Shown one piece after another: positions 43,119 to 50,245 of a stretch of 63,825 bases of DNA. The translations under genes and the position numbers were made by a program. Source of the DNA: Chryseobacterium hagamense (lineage in GTDB: Bacteria > Bacteroidota > Bacteroidia > Flavobacteriales > Weeksellaceae); assembly GCF_007991455.1 (NCBI RefSeq), contig NZ_BJYJ01000022.1, positions 1 to 63,825 of the forward strand. The letters run 5' to 3'. The notes under the pieces were generated by a model. The model was not told where the DNA came from. It saw only the letters and a program-made list of their open reading frames with translations, and did no database searches. The number at the start of each line of letters is the position of its first letter. Within the stretch, counting starts at the first letter, position 1.

Positions 43119-43673
43119 TTAATGGTTGATCTGTCCGTCTTCCAGCTGGTACAGGTTCGGCAGGTTTCTTCCCAGTTCATCATAATCCAGTCCGTAACCT
43201 AAAACGAATTTATTCGGGATCTCTTTTCCGATATAATCCAGCCTGAAATCTTTTTTATAGACTTCCGGTTTCAAAAGGAAAGATGCGATCTTTACGGATT
43301 TCGGACGCTGGGTCTCATTGAAATACTTGAACAGGCTTTCTACCGTGTTCCCCGTATCCACGATGTCTTCTACCAGGATGATGTGGCGGTCTTTGACATC
43401 TTTCGTGAGTTCCATTTTCTGGTAAACGATTCCTGTAGATTCGGTTCCTGCGTAAGAGCTCATCTGGATGAAAGCAATCTCGCATTCTCCGGGATAATGC
43501 TTCAGAAGGTCTGAGAAGAACATGATGACTCCGTTCAGAACCCCGATGAAAACCGGAACTTCATCCTTATAATCTTCATAAATCTTTAAAGCCGTAGCTT
43601 TTACAATCTCCTGAATTTCGGCATCCTCCAGATAAGGAACAAAAGTTTTGTCGTGAACTTTAATACTCTCCAT
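43119..43673 (-). CDS. hpt: Hypoxanthine phosphoribosyltransferase
   Basis: A 184-residue purine salvage enzyme making IMP (and GMP) from base and PRPP. The PRPP motif ILVEDIVDTGNTVESL lies near 100-115. LNGVIMFFSDLL is the start of the flexible region, and MELTKDVKDRHI follows in the loop. The Lys and Asp of the purine site fall in KIASFLLKP and GYGLDYDE. The preceding -7 box candidate and following repeat flank a likely single-gene unit. Placed next to adk, consistent with purine metabolism. Confidence 0.93.
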   Translation of the reverse strand: MESIKVHDKTFVPYLEDAEIQEIVKATALKIYEDYKDEVPVFIGVLNGVIMFFSDLLKHYPGECEIAFIQMSSYAGTESTGIVYQKMELTKDVKDRHIILVEDIVDTGNTVESLFKYFNETQRPKSVKIASFLLKPEVYKKDFRLDYIGKEIPNKFVLGYGLDYDELGRNLPNLYQLEDGQINH

Positions 43674-43692
43674 AAAAATTTTTAGTAGGCAG

Positions 43693-43700
43693 CAAAGTTA
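43693..43700 (-). promoter_or_regulatory. Putative -7 box of hpt
   Basis: TAACTTTG on the minus strand, 20 bases before the start; no TTG at standard spacing. Confidence 0.45.
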
Positions 43701-43716
43701 AGGATTTTTGATGAAA

Positions 43717-43758
43717 GGTGAATGGTTAATAGTGAATGGTGAATGGTGAATTGTCAAT
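43717..43758. repeat. Tandem heptad repeat upstream of hpt
   Basis: In-register 7-mers GGTGAAT GGTTAAT AGTGAAT GGTGAAT GGTGAAT TGTCAAT. Confidence 0.85.
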
Positions 43759-44019
43759 TTATAGCGCAGGAAGTATTGGAAAAACGTAAGGCCGCAAAAG
43801 ATTCTGGAATGCGTTCTGCGGAAAAAGTGCAGGGATTTTATCTCTGATAAAATTGTTGACCGCTCGTTTTAAAGCATAAAATTTCAGAAATTAGTATGAG
43901 CAACATTAAAAATTTGACAGCATCAAATTCTTTGCGCCTTAAGACATTATTATTTTACAGAAAAGATTGCGCCTTTGCGAATTCCAACAAGAGTCAATTC
44001 ATACTGAAAATCAGATGTT

Positions 44020-44047
44020 TTGAAATCAATAAAAATTCCTAACTTTG
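44020..44047 (+). promoter_or_regulatory. Promoter of the ABC-F gene
   Basis: TTG (44020-44022), 17 bases, TAACTTTG (44040-44047). Predicts a leader of about 100 bases before the ATG at 44157. Confidence 0.65.
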
Positions 44048-44074
44048 TTGTTCGCAAAACCAAAAAATACCAGC

Positions 44075-44103
44075 ATGTAGAATTTAATTTCTTTCCGATG
44101 TAA
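44075..44103 (+). promoter_or_regulatory. Two start-stop minimal ORFs in the ABC-F leader
   Basis: ATGTAG at 44075-44080 and ATGTAA at 44098-44103 lie in the predicted 5' leader. Start-stop elements can hold ribosomes; regulatory use is speculative. Confidence 0.35.
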
Positions 44104-44156
44104 TCGACAATAACCGGATGGGTTGTTGCAGTTTTAACTTTTTAAAGAAAGAAATC

Positions 44157-45746
44157 ATGATTTTTCTACACCATATATCCTTTGGGTTTCCTGCGGGAGA
44201 CCTGCTTTTTAATTCTATTGATTTAACGATCCCTATAAATTCAAAGTCAGCCCTTGTCGGGAGCAACGGCACGGGGAAATCCACTTTGCTGAAAATAATG
44301 GCAAAAGAAATTGAACCCCAGGAAGGAAACGTAACCGTTCAGGGCGATTTGGTGTATGTTCCGCAGATGTTCGGGAACTTTGATGACCTTAGTATCGCTC
44401 AATGCCTTCAGATCGATCAAAAGCTTGATGCACTGCAGAAAATTACTGCCGGTGAAGTGGACGAAGTCTATTTTGAAATATTGAATGACGACTGGGACAT
44501 CGAAGAACGCACCTGGCAGACTTTGCAGTACTGGAAACTTGATGGCCTGGAGCTTAACCAAAAACTGGGCAGCCTGAGCGGCGGACAGAAGACCAAAGTC
44601 CTCCTCGCGGGGATGATGATCCATGAACCGGAGGTTATCCTGCTCGACGAACCGACCAATCACCTGGATCTTGAAGGCCGGAACCTACTGTATGACTTTA
44701 TCCGAAAAACAAAATCAACCGTGGTGATGGTCAGCCACGACCGTACTTTGCTGAACCTGGGAGATACGACTTATGAACTGAGCAACCTGGGAATTTCAAC
44801 CTACGGCGGGAATTATGATTTTTATGCCGGACAAAAGGAGATTGAAAATGAGGCGTTGCAGAATGACATCCATTCCAAAGAACGCGCTCTGAAAAAAGCC
44901 AGGGAAAAGGAACGCGAAACGCTGGAACGCAAGCAAAAGCTCGACGCAAGAGGAAAGGGCAAGCAGGAAAAATCCGGAGTAGCCCGGATTATGATGAACA
45001 CCATGCGGAACAAGGCGGAGAACAATTCTTCCAGACTCAAAGCAGTCCATGCCGAAAAGATTGAGGGAATTTCAGGCGATCTGCGTAATCTGCGGTCATC
45101 CGTAAGAAATGCGGATCAGATGAAAGTGAACTTTAATAATTCCGGCCTGCATTCGGGAAAAATCCTGATTTCGTCGGAGGAAGTTAATTTTACCTATGGT
45201 GGAGAAAATCTGTGGAAAGAAAATCTCAGCCTGGAAATCTGCAGCGGTGACCGGATCGCCATTAAAGGCCGAAACGGTTCCGGGAAAACCACATTGATCA
45301 AGATATTGCTGGGAAATCTGCAGCCTGCTACCGGGAAAATATTGAGAGCGGATTTTCAATGGATCTACATCGACCAGGAATATTCATTAATTGATAAAAA
45401 AGCTACAGTTTATGAGTTTGCCCAACGGTTTAATGATCATGCCCTGCCGGAACCGGAAGTGAAAACCCTGCTGGTGAGATTTCTTTTCGGAAAGGAAACC
45501 TGGGACAAGAAATGTGAAGTGCTGAGCGGCGGGGAACGCCTGCGTCTCCTGCTGTGCGGACTTTCCATTAGCCAGAAATCTCCCGACCTGATCATCCTCG
45601 ACGAGCCGACGAATAATTTAGATCTCCAAAATGTGGCAATCCTGACGGATTCGATTAAAGAGTATCATGGAACCTTGCTGGTGATTTCGCACGATGCGGT
45701 GTTTCTGGAGGAGATTGGGGTAAGGAGCGAGGTTTTGTTGGAATAA
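44157..45746 (+). CDS. ABC-F family ribosome-associated ATPase
   Basis: A 529-residue protein with two ABC domains and no membrane part, so not a transporter. Domain 1: GSNGTGKSTLLK, LSGGQKTKVLLA, ILLDEPTNHLDLE, MVSHDR. Charged interdomain linker (about 225-300, Lys/Glu/Arg-rich: KKAREKERETLERKQ). Domain 2: GRNGSGKTTLIK, LSGGERLRLLL, IILDEPTNNLDL, ISHDAVF. ABC-F proteins bind the ribosomal E site to rescue or protect it; some confer antibiotic resistance. Which subgroup this is cannot be judged. ATG 44157 gives the usual beginning (MIFLHHISFGF); 44118 does not. Long leader may carry control. Confidence 0.9.
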   Translation: MIFLHHISFGFPAGDLLFNSIDLTIPINSKSALVGSNGTGKSTLLKIMAKEIEPQEGNVTVQGDLVYVPQMFGNFDDLSIAQCLQIDQKLDALQKITAGEVDEVYFEILNDDWDIEERTWQTLQYWKLDGLELNQKLGSLSGGQKTKVLLAGMMIHEPEVILLDEPTNHLDLEGRNLLYDFIRKTKSTVVMVSHDRTLLNLGDTTYELSNLGISTYGGNYDFYAGQKEIENEALQNDIHSKERALKKAREKERETLERKQKLDARGKGKQEKSGVARIMMNTMRNKAENNSSRLKAVHAEKIEGISGDLRNLRSSVRNADQMKVNFNNSGLHSGKILISSEEVNFTYGGENLWKENLSLEICSGDRIAIKGRNGSGKTTLIKILLGNLQPATGKILRADFQWIYIDQEYSLIDKKATVYEFAQRFNDHALPEPEVKTLLVRFLFGKETWDKKCEVLSGGERLRLLLCGLSISQKSPDLIILDEPTNNLDLQNVAILTDSIKEYHGTLLVISHDAVFLEEIGVRSEVLLE

Positions 45747-45761
45747 TAGATTAATTATATA

Positions 45762-45798
45762 AACGTCATAGGTTTAGAAACCTATGACGTTTTCTTTT
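45762..45798 (+). terminator. Strong terminator between ABC-F and ParE
   Basis: AACGTCATAGGTTT and AAACCTATGACGTT arms with a tight loop and T-rich tail on the plus strand. Confidence 0.85.
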
Positions 45799-46096
45799 AT
45801 TCATCCAATTTTGAAGAAATATCCATTTGCTGATGAAGAATTCTTATAATTTCAATTTCTTCATTTTTAAGGTTAACTTTATAAAAAATGAAATGCGATT
45901 TTACTCTTGAACGAAAATATCCTTTTCTAATTTCGCTATAATCTTTACCTGATTTCGGATTTTCAGATAAGTATTCAATTTCATTCATAATCAAATCAAA
46001 ATAATAATCAGCCCGTTCAGTTGACCAGATCTCAAAAGTGTACAACCAAATTTTTTCTAAATCGATTGACGCTTCTGTGCTTATTCTATATTTCAT
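45797..46096 (-). CDS. ParE/RelE-superfamily toxin
   Basis: A 99-residue basic toxin of a type II toxin-antitoxin pair. EASIDLEKIWLYTFEIWS and the ParE ending SHFIFYKV..EIEIIRILHQQMD are characteristic. ParE proteins inhibit gyrase; RelE relatives cut mRNA. The closing RILHQQMD favours the ParE side. The start overlaps the antitoxin stop by four bases (ATGA), typical of antitoxin-first operons. Confidence 0.9.
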   Translation of the reverse strand: MKYRISTEASIDLEKIWLYTFEIWSTERADYYFDLIMNEIEYLSENPKSGKDYSEIRKGYFRSRVKSHFIFYKVNLKNEEIEIIRILHQQMDISSKLDE

Positions 46097-46344
46097 GAGT
46101 CAGCAGAATGTTTTTGATGAAGATTTTTCAAAAATTCTTTACGGTCAAAATTTTCAACAAATCCGGATTTTTCTCCTTTTTTCAATTCATTGATTAATTC
46201 TGACTTTTTAGATTCTTCAAATTCAAACATTCGTAAAGCGGCTCTCACAACTTCACTTGCGGAAGAAAATTTACCTGATTTAATCTGTTGATTAATAAAG
46301 TTATCAAAATAATCCCCTAATAATATAGATGTGTTTTTTGCCAT
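46093..46344 (-). CDS. ParD-like antitoxin
   Basis: An 83-residue antitoxin. A ribbon-helix-helix N-terminus (TSILLGDYFDNFINQQ and SGKFSSASEVVRAALRMFE) binds DNA as a dimer, and the C-terminal tail (SGFVENFDRKEFLKNLHQK) wraps the toxin. It precedes and overlaps the toxin gene. A perfect palindrome overlaps its -7 box, fitting autoregulation by the ParD-ParE complex. Confidence 0.9.
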   Translation of the reverse strand: MAKNTSILLGDYFDNFINQQIKSGKFSSASEVVRAALRMFEFEESKKSELINELKKGEKSGFVENFDRKEFLKNLHQKHSADS

Positions 46345-46360
46345 TATTTTAATTTTAAAT

Positions 46361-46390
46361 CAAAGATACCAATTATTGGTATTATAACAA
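46361..46390 (-). promoter_or_regulatory. ParDE promoter with palindromic operator
   Basis: On the minus strand TTG (46390-46388), 19 bases, TATCTTTG (46368-46361). Between and overlapping the boxes is the perfect palindrome ATACCAAT-T-ATTGGTAT (46366-46382), the probable ParD binding site. Confidence 0.75.
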
Positions 46391-46453
46391 ATTCCGAATT
46401 ACAGATAATTTTATTTAAAAGTGAAAACCTAAAAAATAAATTCCCCCTCAAAT

Positions 46454-46484
46454 TTGCCCACCCAATTTTTTAAAAGTAATTTTG
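46454..46484 (+). promoter_or_regulatory. Promoter of purA
   Basis: TTG (46454-46456), 20 bases, TAATTTTG (46477-46484), 25 bases before the ATG. Confidence 0.75.
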
Positions 46485-46509
46485 CATGAATCTAAAATAA
46501 AAGTAAAAT

Positions 46510-47796
46510 ATGTCAACTTACGTAGTTGTAGGTCTTCAGTACGGAGATGAAGGGAAAGGAAAAATCACGGATGTTTTATCGGCAAAATCGGATTATGTGG
46601 TGCGCTTCCAGGGGGGCGACAACGCAGGTCACACGGTGTATGTGGGTGAAGAAAAATTCGTTTTGCACCTTCTTCCGTCAGGAGTTCTTCAGTGCAAAGG
46701 GAAGTGCATCATCGCCAACGGCGTGGTGGTAAACCCTAAATCTTTCATTAAGGAGGTGAACCAGATCGAAAGCAAAGGCTTGAGAACGGATCATATTTTC
46801 ATCAGCAGAAGAGCGCATGTCATCATGCCGTATCACATCCTGTTGGATACCTACCGTGAGGAAGAGCACGGCGGAACGCAGATCGGGACGACCAAAAAAG
46901 GGATCGGACCTTGCTACGAAGACAAGATCGCCAGAGTGGGCATCAGAATGATCGACCTTCTGAACCCGGAGATCTTAAGAGACAAAATCGAGAAAAACTT
47001 AAAAATCAAAAATTCTCTTTTCGAGAAATATTTCGGAAAACCGACTTTGGACGTTGAGGAAATCTACAACGAATACCTGGAAATCGGAAAACAGCTTCAG
47101 GATCGGATCGTGGATACCGAACTGGAACTGAACGAAGCCATCAGAGACGGTAAAAACGTGTTGTTTGAAGGTGCACAGGCTTTGATGCTGGACATCGACT
47201 TCGGAACCTATCCATACGTAACCTCCTCTTCACCGTCTACCGGCGGGGTTTGTACCGGGGCCGGAGTGCCGCCGACTTCCCTTCAGAACCTGATCGGGGT
47301 GGCGAAAGCGTATTGTACCAGGGTAGGAAACGGACCGTTCCCGTCTGAGTTGGACAACGAGTTAGGAGAAAGCATCAGACAGATCGGCGGTGAATTCGGA
47401 GCGACGACCGGAAGACCGAGAAGAACCGGCTGGTTAGACCTTGTTTCTCTGAAGCATGCCTGTATGATCAACGGGATCAATAATTTAGTGATTACGAAAC
47501 TGGACGTTCTTACCGGTATCGAAAACCTGAAGGTAGTTACCCATTACAAAACGGAAGACGGAAAAATCATCGATTATTTCACTTCTTCTACCGAGAAATT
47601 ATACCTTTATGAGCCGATCTATCAGGATCTGCCGGGCTGGAAAGAAGATATCACGAAAGCAAGAAGCTACGACGAACTTCCGGACACTGCTCAGAAATAC
47701 ATCGAGTTCATTGAGAAATATTTAGGAATCAACGTATACCTGGTGTCTGTAGGCCCTGAAAGAAGCCAGAACATCATCAGAAAAGAATTGTTCTAA
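46510..47796 (+). CDS. purA: Adenylosuccinate synthase
   Basis: A 428-residue enzyme joining IMP and aspartate with GTP, first step to AMP. GLQYGDEGKGKITD (P-loop and catalytic Asp/Lys), GGDNAGHTVYVG, TTKKGIGPCYEDK, and VLFEGAQALMLDIDFGTYPYVT are hallmarks. TGRPRRTGWLDLV and TKLDVLTG complete the GTP/Asp binding site. Full length. Single gene ahead of a terminator. Its gene opens the uninterrupted plus-strand run to the window end. Confidence 0.96.
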   Translation: MSTYVVVGLQYGDEGKGKITDVLSAKSDYVVRFQGGDNAGHTVYVGEEKFVLHLLPSGVLQCKGKCIIANGVVVNPKSFIKEVNQIESKGLRTDHIFISRRAHVIMPYHILLDTYREEEHGGTQIGTTKKGIGPCYEDKIARVGIRMIDLLNPEILRDKIEKNLKIKNSLFEKYFGKPTLDVEEIYNEYLEIGKQLQDRIVDTELELNEAIRDGKNVLFEGAQALMLDIDFGTYPYVTSSSPSTGGVCTGAGVPPTSLQNLIGVAKAYCTRVGNGPFPSELDNELGESIRQIGGEFGATTGRPRRTGWLDLVSLKHACMINGINNLVITKLDVLTGIENLKVVTHYKTEDGKIIDYFTSSTEKLYLYEPIYQDLPGWKEDITKARSYDELPDTAQKYIEFIEKYLGINVYLVSVGPERSQNIIRKELF

Positions 47797-47820
47797 CCGA
47801 AGAATTTTAAAATAAAGAAG

Positions 47821-47850
47821 AGAGACGGTCATTGCGACGGTCTCTTTTTC
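47821..47850 (+). terminator. Terminator of purA
   Basis: AGAGACGGTC and GACGGTCTCT arms, one mismatch, then T run. Confidence 0.75.
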
Positions 47851-47916
47851 TATTTCATGGGTTCAGTTTAAGCTTTAAAACTCATAATCACCTTTTTAAG
47901 CTTTTTTCCATAACAG

Positions 47917-47985
47917 CCAATTACTAATTACCATTTACCATTTACTATTAACCATTAACCATTTACTATTAACCATTAACTATCG
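47917..47985. repeat. Nine in-register heptads after purA
   Basis: CCAATTA CTAATTA CCATTTA CCATTTA CTATTAA CCATTAA CCATTTA CTATTAA CCATTAA, then CTATCG. The clearest 7-nt-periodic array in the window. Confidence 0.9.
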
Positions 47986-48018
47986 TTTGATTTTATCCAC
48001 AACAGTCAGTCGCTATTA

Positions 48019-48053
48019 GGCAGAAGCCAGCAGCGAATTGCCAGTTGCCATCT
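48019..48053. repeat. Five heptads of a different family
   Basis: GGCAGAA GCCAGCA GCGAATT GCCAGTT GCCATCT, adjoining the previous array but of different sequence, related to the AGCCAAT type at 43084. Confidence 0.75.
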
Positions 48054-48059
48054 GGAGTC

Positions 48060-48140
48060 GGGAACCTGCTTTCCGCTGTATCTTTTTCGCCTTGCTGTTG
48101 CCCATCCGGAAAAAGGATGCCGCTGCAATCAGGACTAGGG
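48060..48140. repeat. Degenerate dispersed intergenic element
   Basis: GGAACCTGCTTTCCGCTGTA to CCGCTGCAATCAGGACTAGG, parallel to GGAGCTGTTTCCGGCTATCC and TGCTATCCGGGCTA at about 10919-11010. Similar elements are, from memory, frequent in Chryseobacterium genomes. Confidence 0.45.
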
Positions 48141-48437
48141 CAGAAGTGATCGTCATCAACTGATCCCAAAGTATAAACATCCGTATCTCTTACGATCAAT
48201 CTGTTCAGTTGTCGATACTCGTTTTTAAGTAAAGCTTACCCAGCATCCGGCTTTCCTCTTCCAGCACTTTCCCATCTTCCTATTTATCGCATAGTTAAAA
48301 TTAATGCTTCTTCATACGATTTTAAATAAAACTGCGTTTTTGATAATATAGTGGCAGATGTTTTGCTGCTGAGTTATTATTTACCGTAAAATGGTAACGA
48401 ACTAATAATCTATAATTAATGCTTAAATTTTAAAACA

Positions 48438-49277
48438 ATGAAAAACATGCATCAGAATCAGGAATTTCGTTTTAATGAAGTTCTTTTCGAACACCGCAAC
48501 AAAGAATACGGTGCCTACGCCTTAAGAAATGAATCCGACCGGATCTTAACCAAAGCGCTTTTTATCGGGGTAAGCCTGCTGGCAACGGTTTCCATAACAC
48601 CCGTTGTTATAAATGCATTTAGAAATACGGAAACGGCCAAGGGACCAATTGAAACACCACCTCCGATGATTAACGTCGATCATCCTGATGATCCGCCTGT
48701 GGTAGTTTTACCTCCTAGATCCACATCCGCTCCAAATGTAAAAACATATGATGACAGACTTCCGGAACCTACAAAAAATGTGACGAATGAAAAAAACGTG
48801 ACCCCCGATGAAAAATTAAATGCGGTTGCAAGTACACATACATCAGCGGGAGAAGAAGTTACTACTCCGACCTTTGTCCCAACAACTCCTAACATCGGAA
48901 CCGGACCTGTAATCAGTACCGCTCCGCCGGCAGTCGTGCCTAAAGAAGATCCTAATGTAGTCGTTGGATCAGGAGAACTGAGCCAGGAAGCCGGATTCAT
49001 CGGAGGAATCGATGCTTTCCGGAATAAAGTCATCAATAACTTCGACAGCTCGGGTCTTGCTGCTGATGAGGTCATGAAAACAACGGTTACCTTTATCGTT
49101 GAAAGAGACGGAAGCATTTCTGCGATTAAAGCTACCGGTTCCAATGCCGATTTTAATGCCGAGGCCATCAGGACCATCAAAGCCATTAAAGGAAAATGGA
49201 CGCCCGGAAAAAATAAAAGAGGCGAATCCGTAAGGAGCTATTTCAAGTTTCCGATTTCGATGAAGCTTGATAATTAA
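48438..49277 (+). CDS. TonB energy-transducing protein
   Basis: A 279-residue TonB-type protein that couples the proton motive force to outer membrane receptors such as SusC. A cytoplasmic N-terminal stretch typical of Bacteroidota TonB (FRFNEVLFEHRNKEYGAYALR) precedes one membrane helix (about 40-60). A Pro/Thr-rich periplasmic spacer (70-175) leads to the C-terminal domain (about 190-277; TVTFIVERDGSISAIKATGSN, KGKWTPGKNKRGESV). Several TonB paralogues are normal; no exbBD lies nearby. It is followed by a terminator that also contains DnaA-box sequences. Confidence 0.9.
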   Translation: MKNMHQNQEFRFNEVLFEHRNKEYGAYALRNESDRILTKALFIGVSLLATVSITPVVINAFRNTETAKGPIETPPPMINVDHPDDPPVVVLPPRSTSAPNVKTYDDRLPEPTKNVTNEKNVTPDEKLNAVASTHTSAGEEVTTPTFVPTTPNIGTGPVISTAPPAVVPKEDPNVVVGSGELSQEAGFIGGIDAFRNKVINNFDSSGLAADEVMKTTVTFIVERDGSISAIKATGSNADFNAEAIRTIKAIKGKWTPGKNKRGESVRSYFKFPISMKLDN

Positions 49278-49299
49278 GATAAAAACAGATCTTATACAC

Positions 49300-49338
49300 T
49301 TATCCACAAAGAATTTTTTTTGTGGATAATTTTTTTTT
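49300..49338 (+). terminator. Strong terminator of tonB built from inverted DnaA-box sequences
   Basis: TTATCCACAAA (49300-49310) and TTTGTGGATAA (49319-49329) form an 11-bp stem, then nine T. Confidence 0.7.
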
Positions 49339-49414
49339 GCAGCTAAATGGCTTATTAACAATATTTTAACTCAAATTTCGTTTTATCCGTTCATTAAGAG
49401 CACGGAAAAATGTG

Positions 49415-49422
49415 TATTTTTG
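49415..49422 (+). promoter_or_regulatory. Putative -7 box of parA
   Basis: TATTTTTG, 18 bases before ATG 49441; it covers the alternative TTG start at 49420. Confidence 0.5.
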
Positions 49423-49440
49423 AGCCCTAAAGTTCTAACA

Positions 49441-50214
49441 ATGGCAAAAATCATAGGTATCGCTAATCAGAAAGGAGGAGTCGGGAAAACCACAACCGCT
49501 GTAAATCTAGCTGCAGCACTTGGGGTATTGGAAAAAAAGATATTAATTATCGATGCTGATCCCCAGGCCAATGCAACTTCCGGTCTCGGCGTGGAAGATG
49601 TAAGGTATTCCACATATAATCTTCTGGAACACAGTGTTGAAACGGCAAAATGCATCAAGCAGACGGCAACGCCCAACCTGGACATCGTTCCGTCCCATAT
49701 CGACCTGGTAGCTGCTGAAATCGAACTGGTAGACAAAGAGGAACGGGAATATATGCTGAAGAAAGCACTCCAGAGTGTAAGGGCAGATTACGATTATATT
49801 ATCATTGACTGTGCACCTAGTTTGGGTCTGATCACCGTTAATGCACTTACGGCAGCAGATTCCGTGATCATTCCGATCCAGTGTGAATACTTTGCTCTGG
49901 AAGGACTCGGGAAGTTGTTGAATACCATCAAGAACGTTCAGAAAATCCATAATAAAGACCTGGATATTGAAGGGTTGCTGCTTACGATGTACGACAGCCG
50001 TCTAAGATTATCCAATCAGGTGGTTGAGGAAGTCAATTCCCACTTCCCGGAAATGGTATTTGAAACCATCATCAGCAGAAACGTAAGGCTGAGTGAGGCA
50101 CCGAGCTTCGGGGAAAGCATCCTAAACTATGATGCCGAAAGCAAAGGAGCCATCCAGTACATTCAGCTGGCGGAAGAAGTCTTATTGAAAAACGAAAAAT
50201 TAATAAAGAATTAA
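49441..50214 (+). CDS. parA: Chromosome-partitioning ATPase ParA (Soj)
   Basis: A 257-residue Walker-type ATPase that drives chromosome segregation with ParB. IANQKGGVGKTTTAVNLAAALG is split as the deviant Walker A KGGVGKTT at 11-18; DADPQANATSGLG, IIDCAPSLGLITVNAL and IPIQCEYFALEGL are the other diagnostic parts. ATG 49441 is preferred over TTG 49420, which lies in the putative -7 box. Followed by parB after 31 bases. Chromosomal partition genes usually sit near the replication origin. Confidence 0.96.
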   Translation: MAKIIGIANQKGGVGKTTTAVNLAAALGVLEKKILIIDADPQANATSGLGVEDVRYSTYNLLEHSVETAKCIKQTATPNLDIVPSHIDLVAAEIELVDKEEREYMLKKALQSVRADYDYIIIDCAPSLGLITVNALTAADSVIIPIQCEYFALEGLGKLLNTIKNVQKIHNKDLDIEGLLLTMYDSRLRLSNQVVEEVNSHFPEMVFETIISRNVRLSEAPSFGESILNYDAESKGAIQYIQLAEEVLLKNEKLIKN

Positions 50215-50245
50215 AAGCAGCTAGCTAAGCTAAACGCTAAAAAAT

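Larger units (their letters stand above)
43674..44019. other. Gene-free stretch with hpt promoter and two repeat types
   Basis: Contains the hpt -7 box, a 7-nt-periodic array (43717-43758) and CTTTGCG-type dispersed sequence (about 43921-43985). No gene. Confidence 0.55.
47851..48437. other. Gene-free stretch of ~590 bases between purA and tonB
   Basis: No gene. It carries two heptad arrays, a perfect DnaA-box sequence TTATCCACA at 47993-48001, and a degenerate dispersed element at about 48060-48140 containing imperfect inverted ATCTTTTTC / GGAAAAAGGAT arms. Confidence 0.6.
49278..49440. other. AT-rich tonB-parA intergenic region, candidate origin
   Basis: Carries TTATACAC (49293-49300), TTATCCACA (49300-49308) and its inverse TGTGGATAA (49321-49329), a nine-T run and an AT-rich stretch, then the parA promoter. 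See findings. Confidence 0.4.

Noticed and set aside
47917..48053. CRISPR array
   Set aside because: Units are only 7 bases with no spacers; no cas genes in the window.
47993..48199. 68-codon minus-strand frame
   Set aside because: Sits on heptad and dispersed repeats; product is low-complexity with no start signal.
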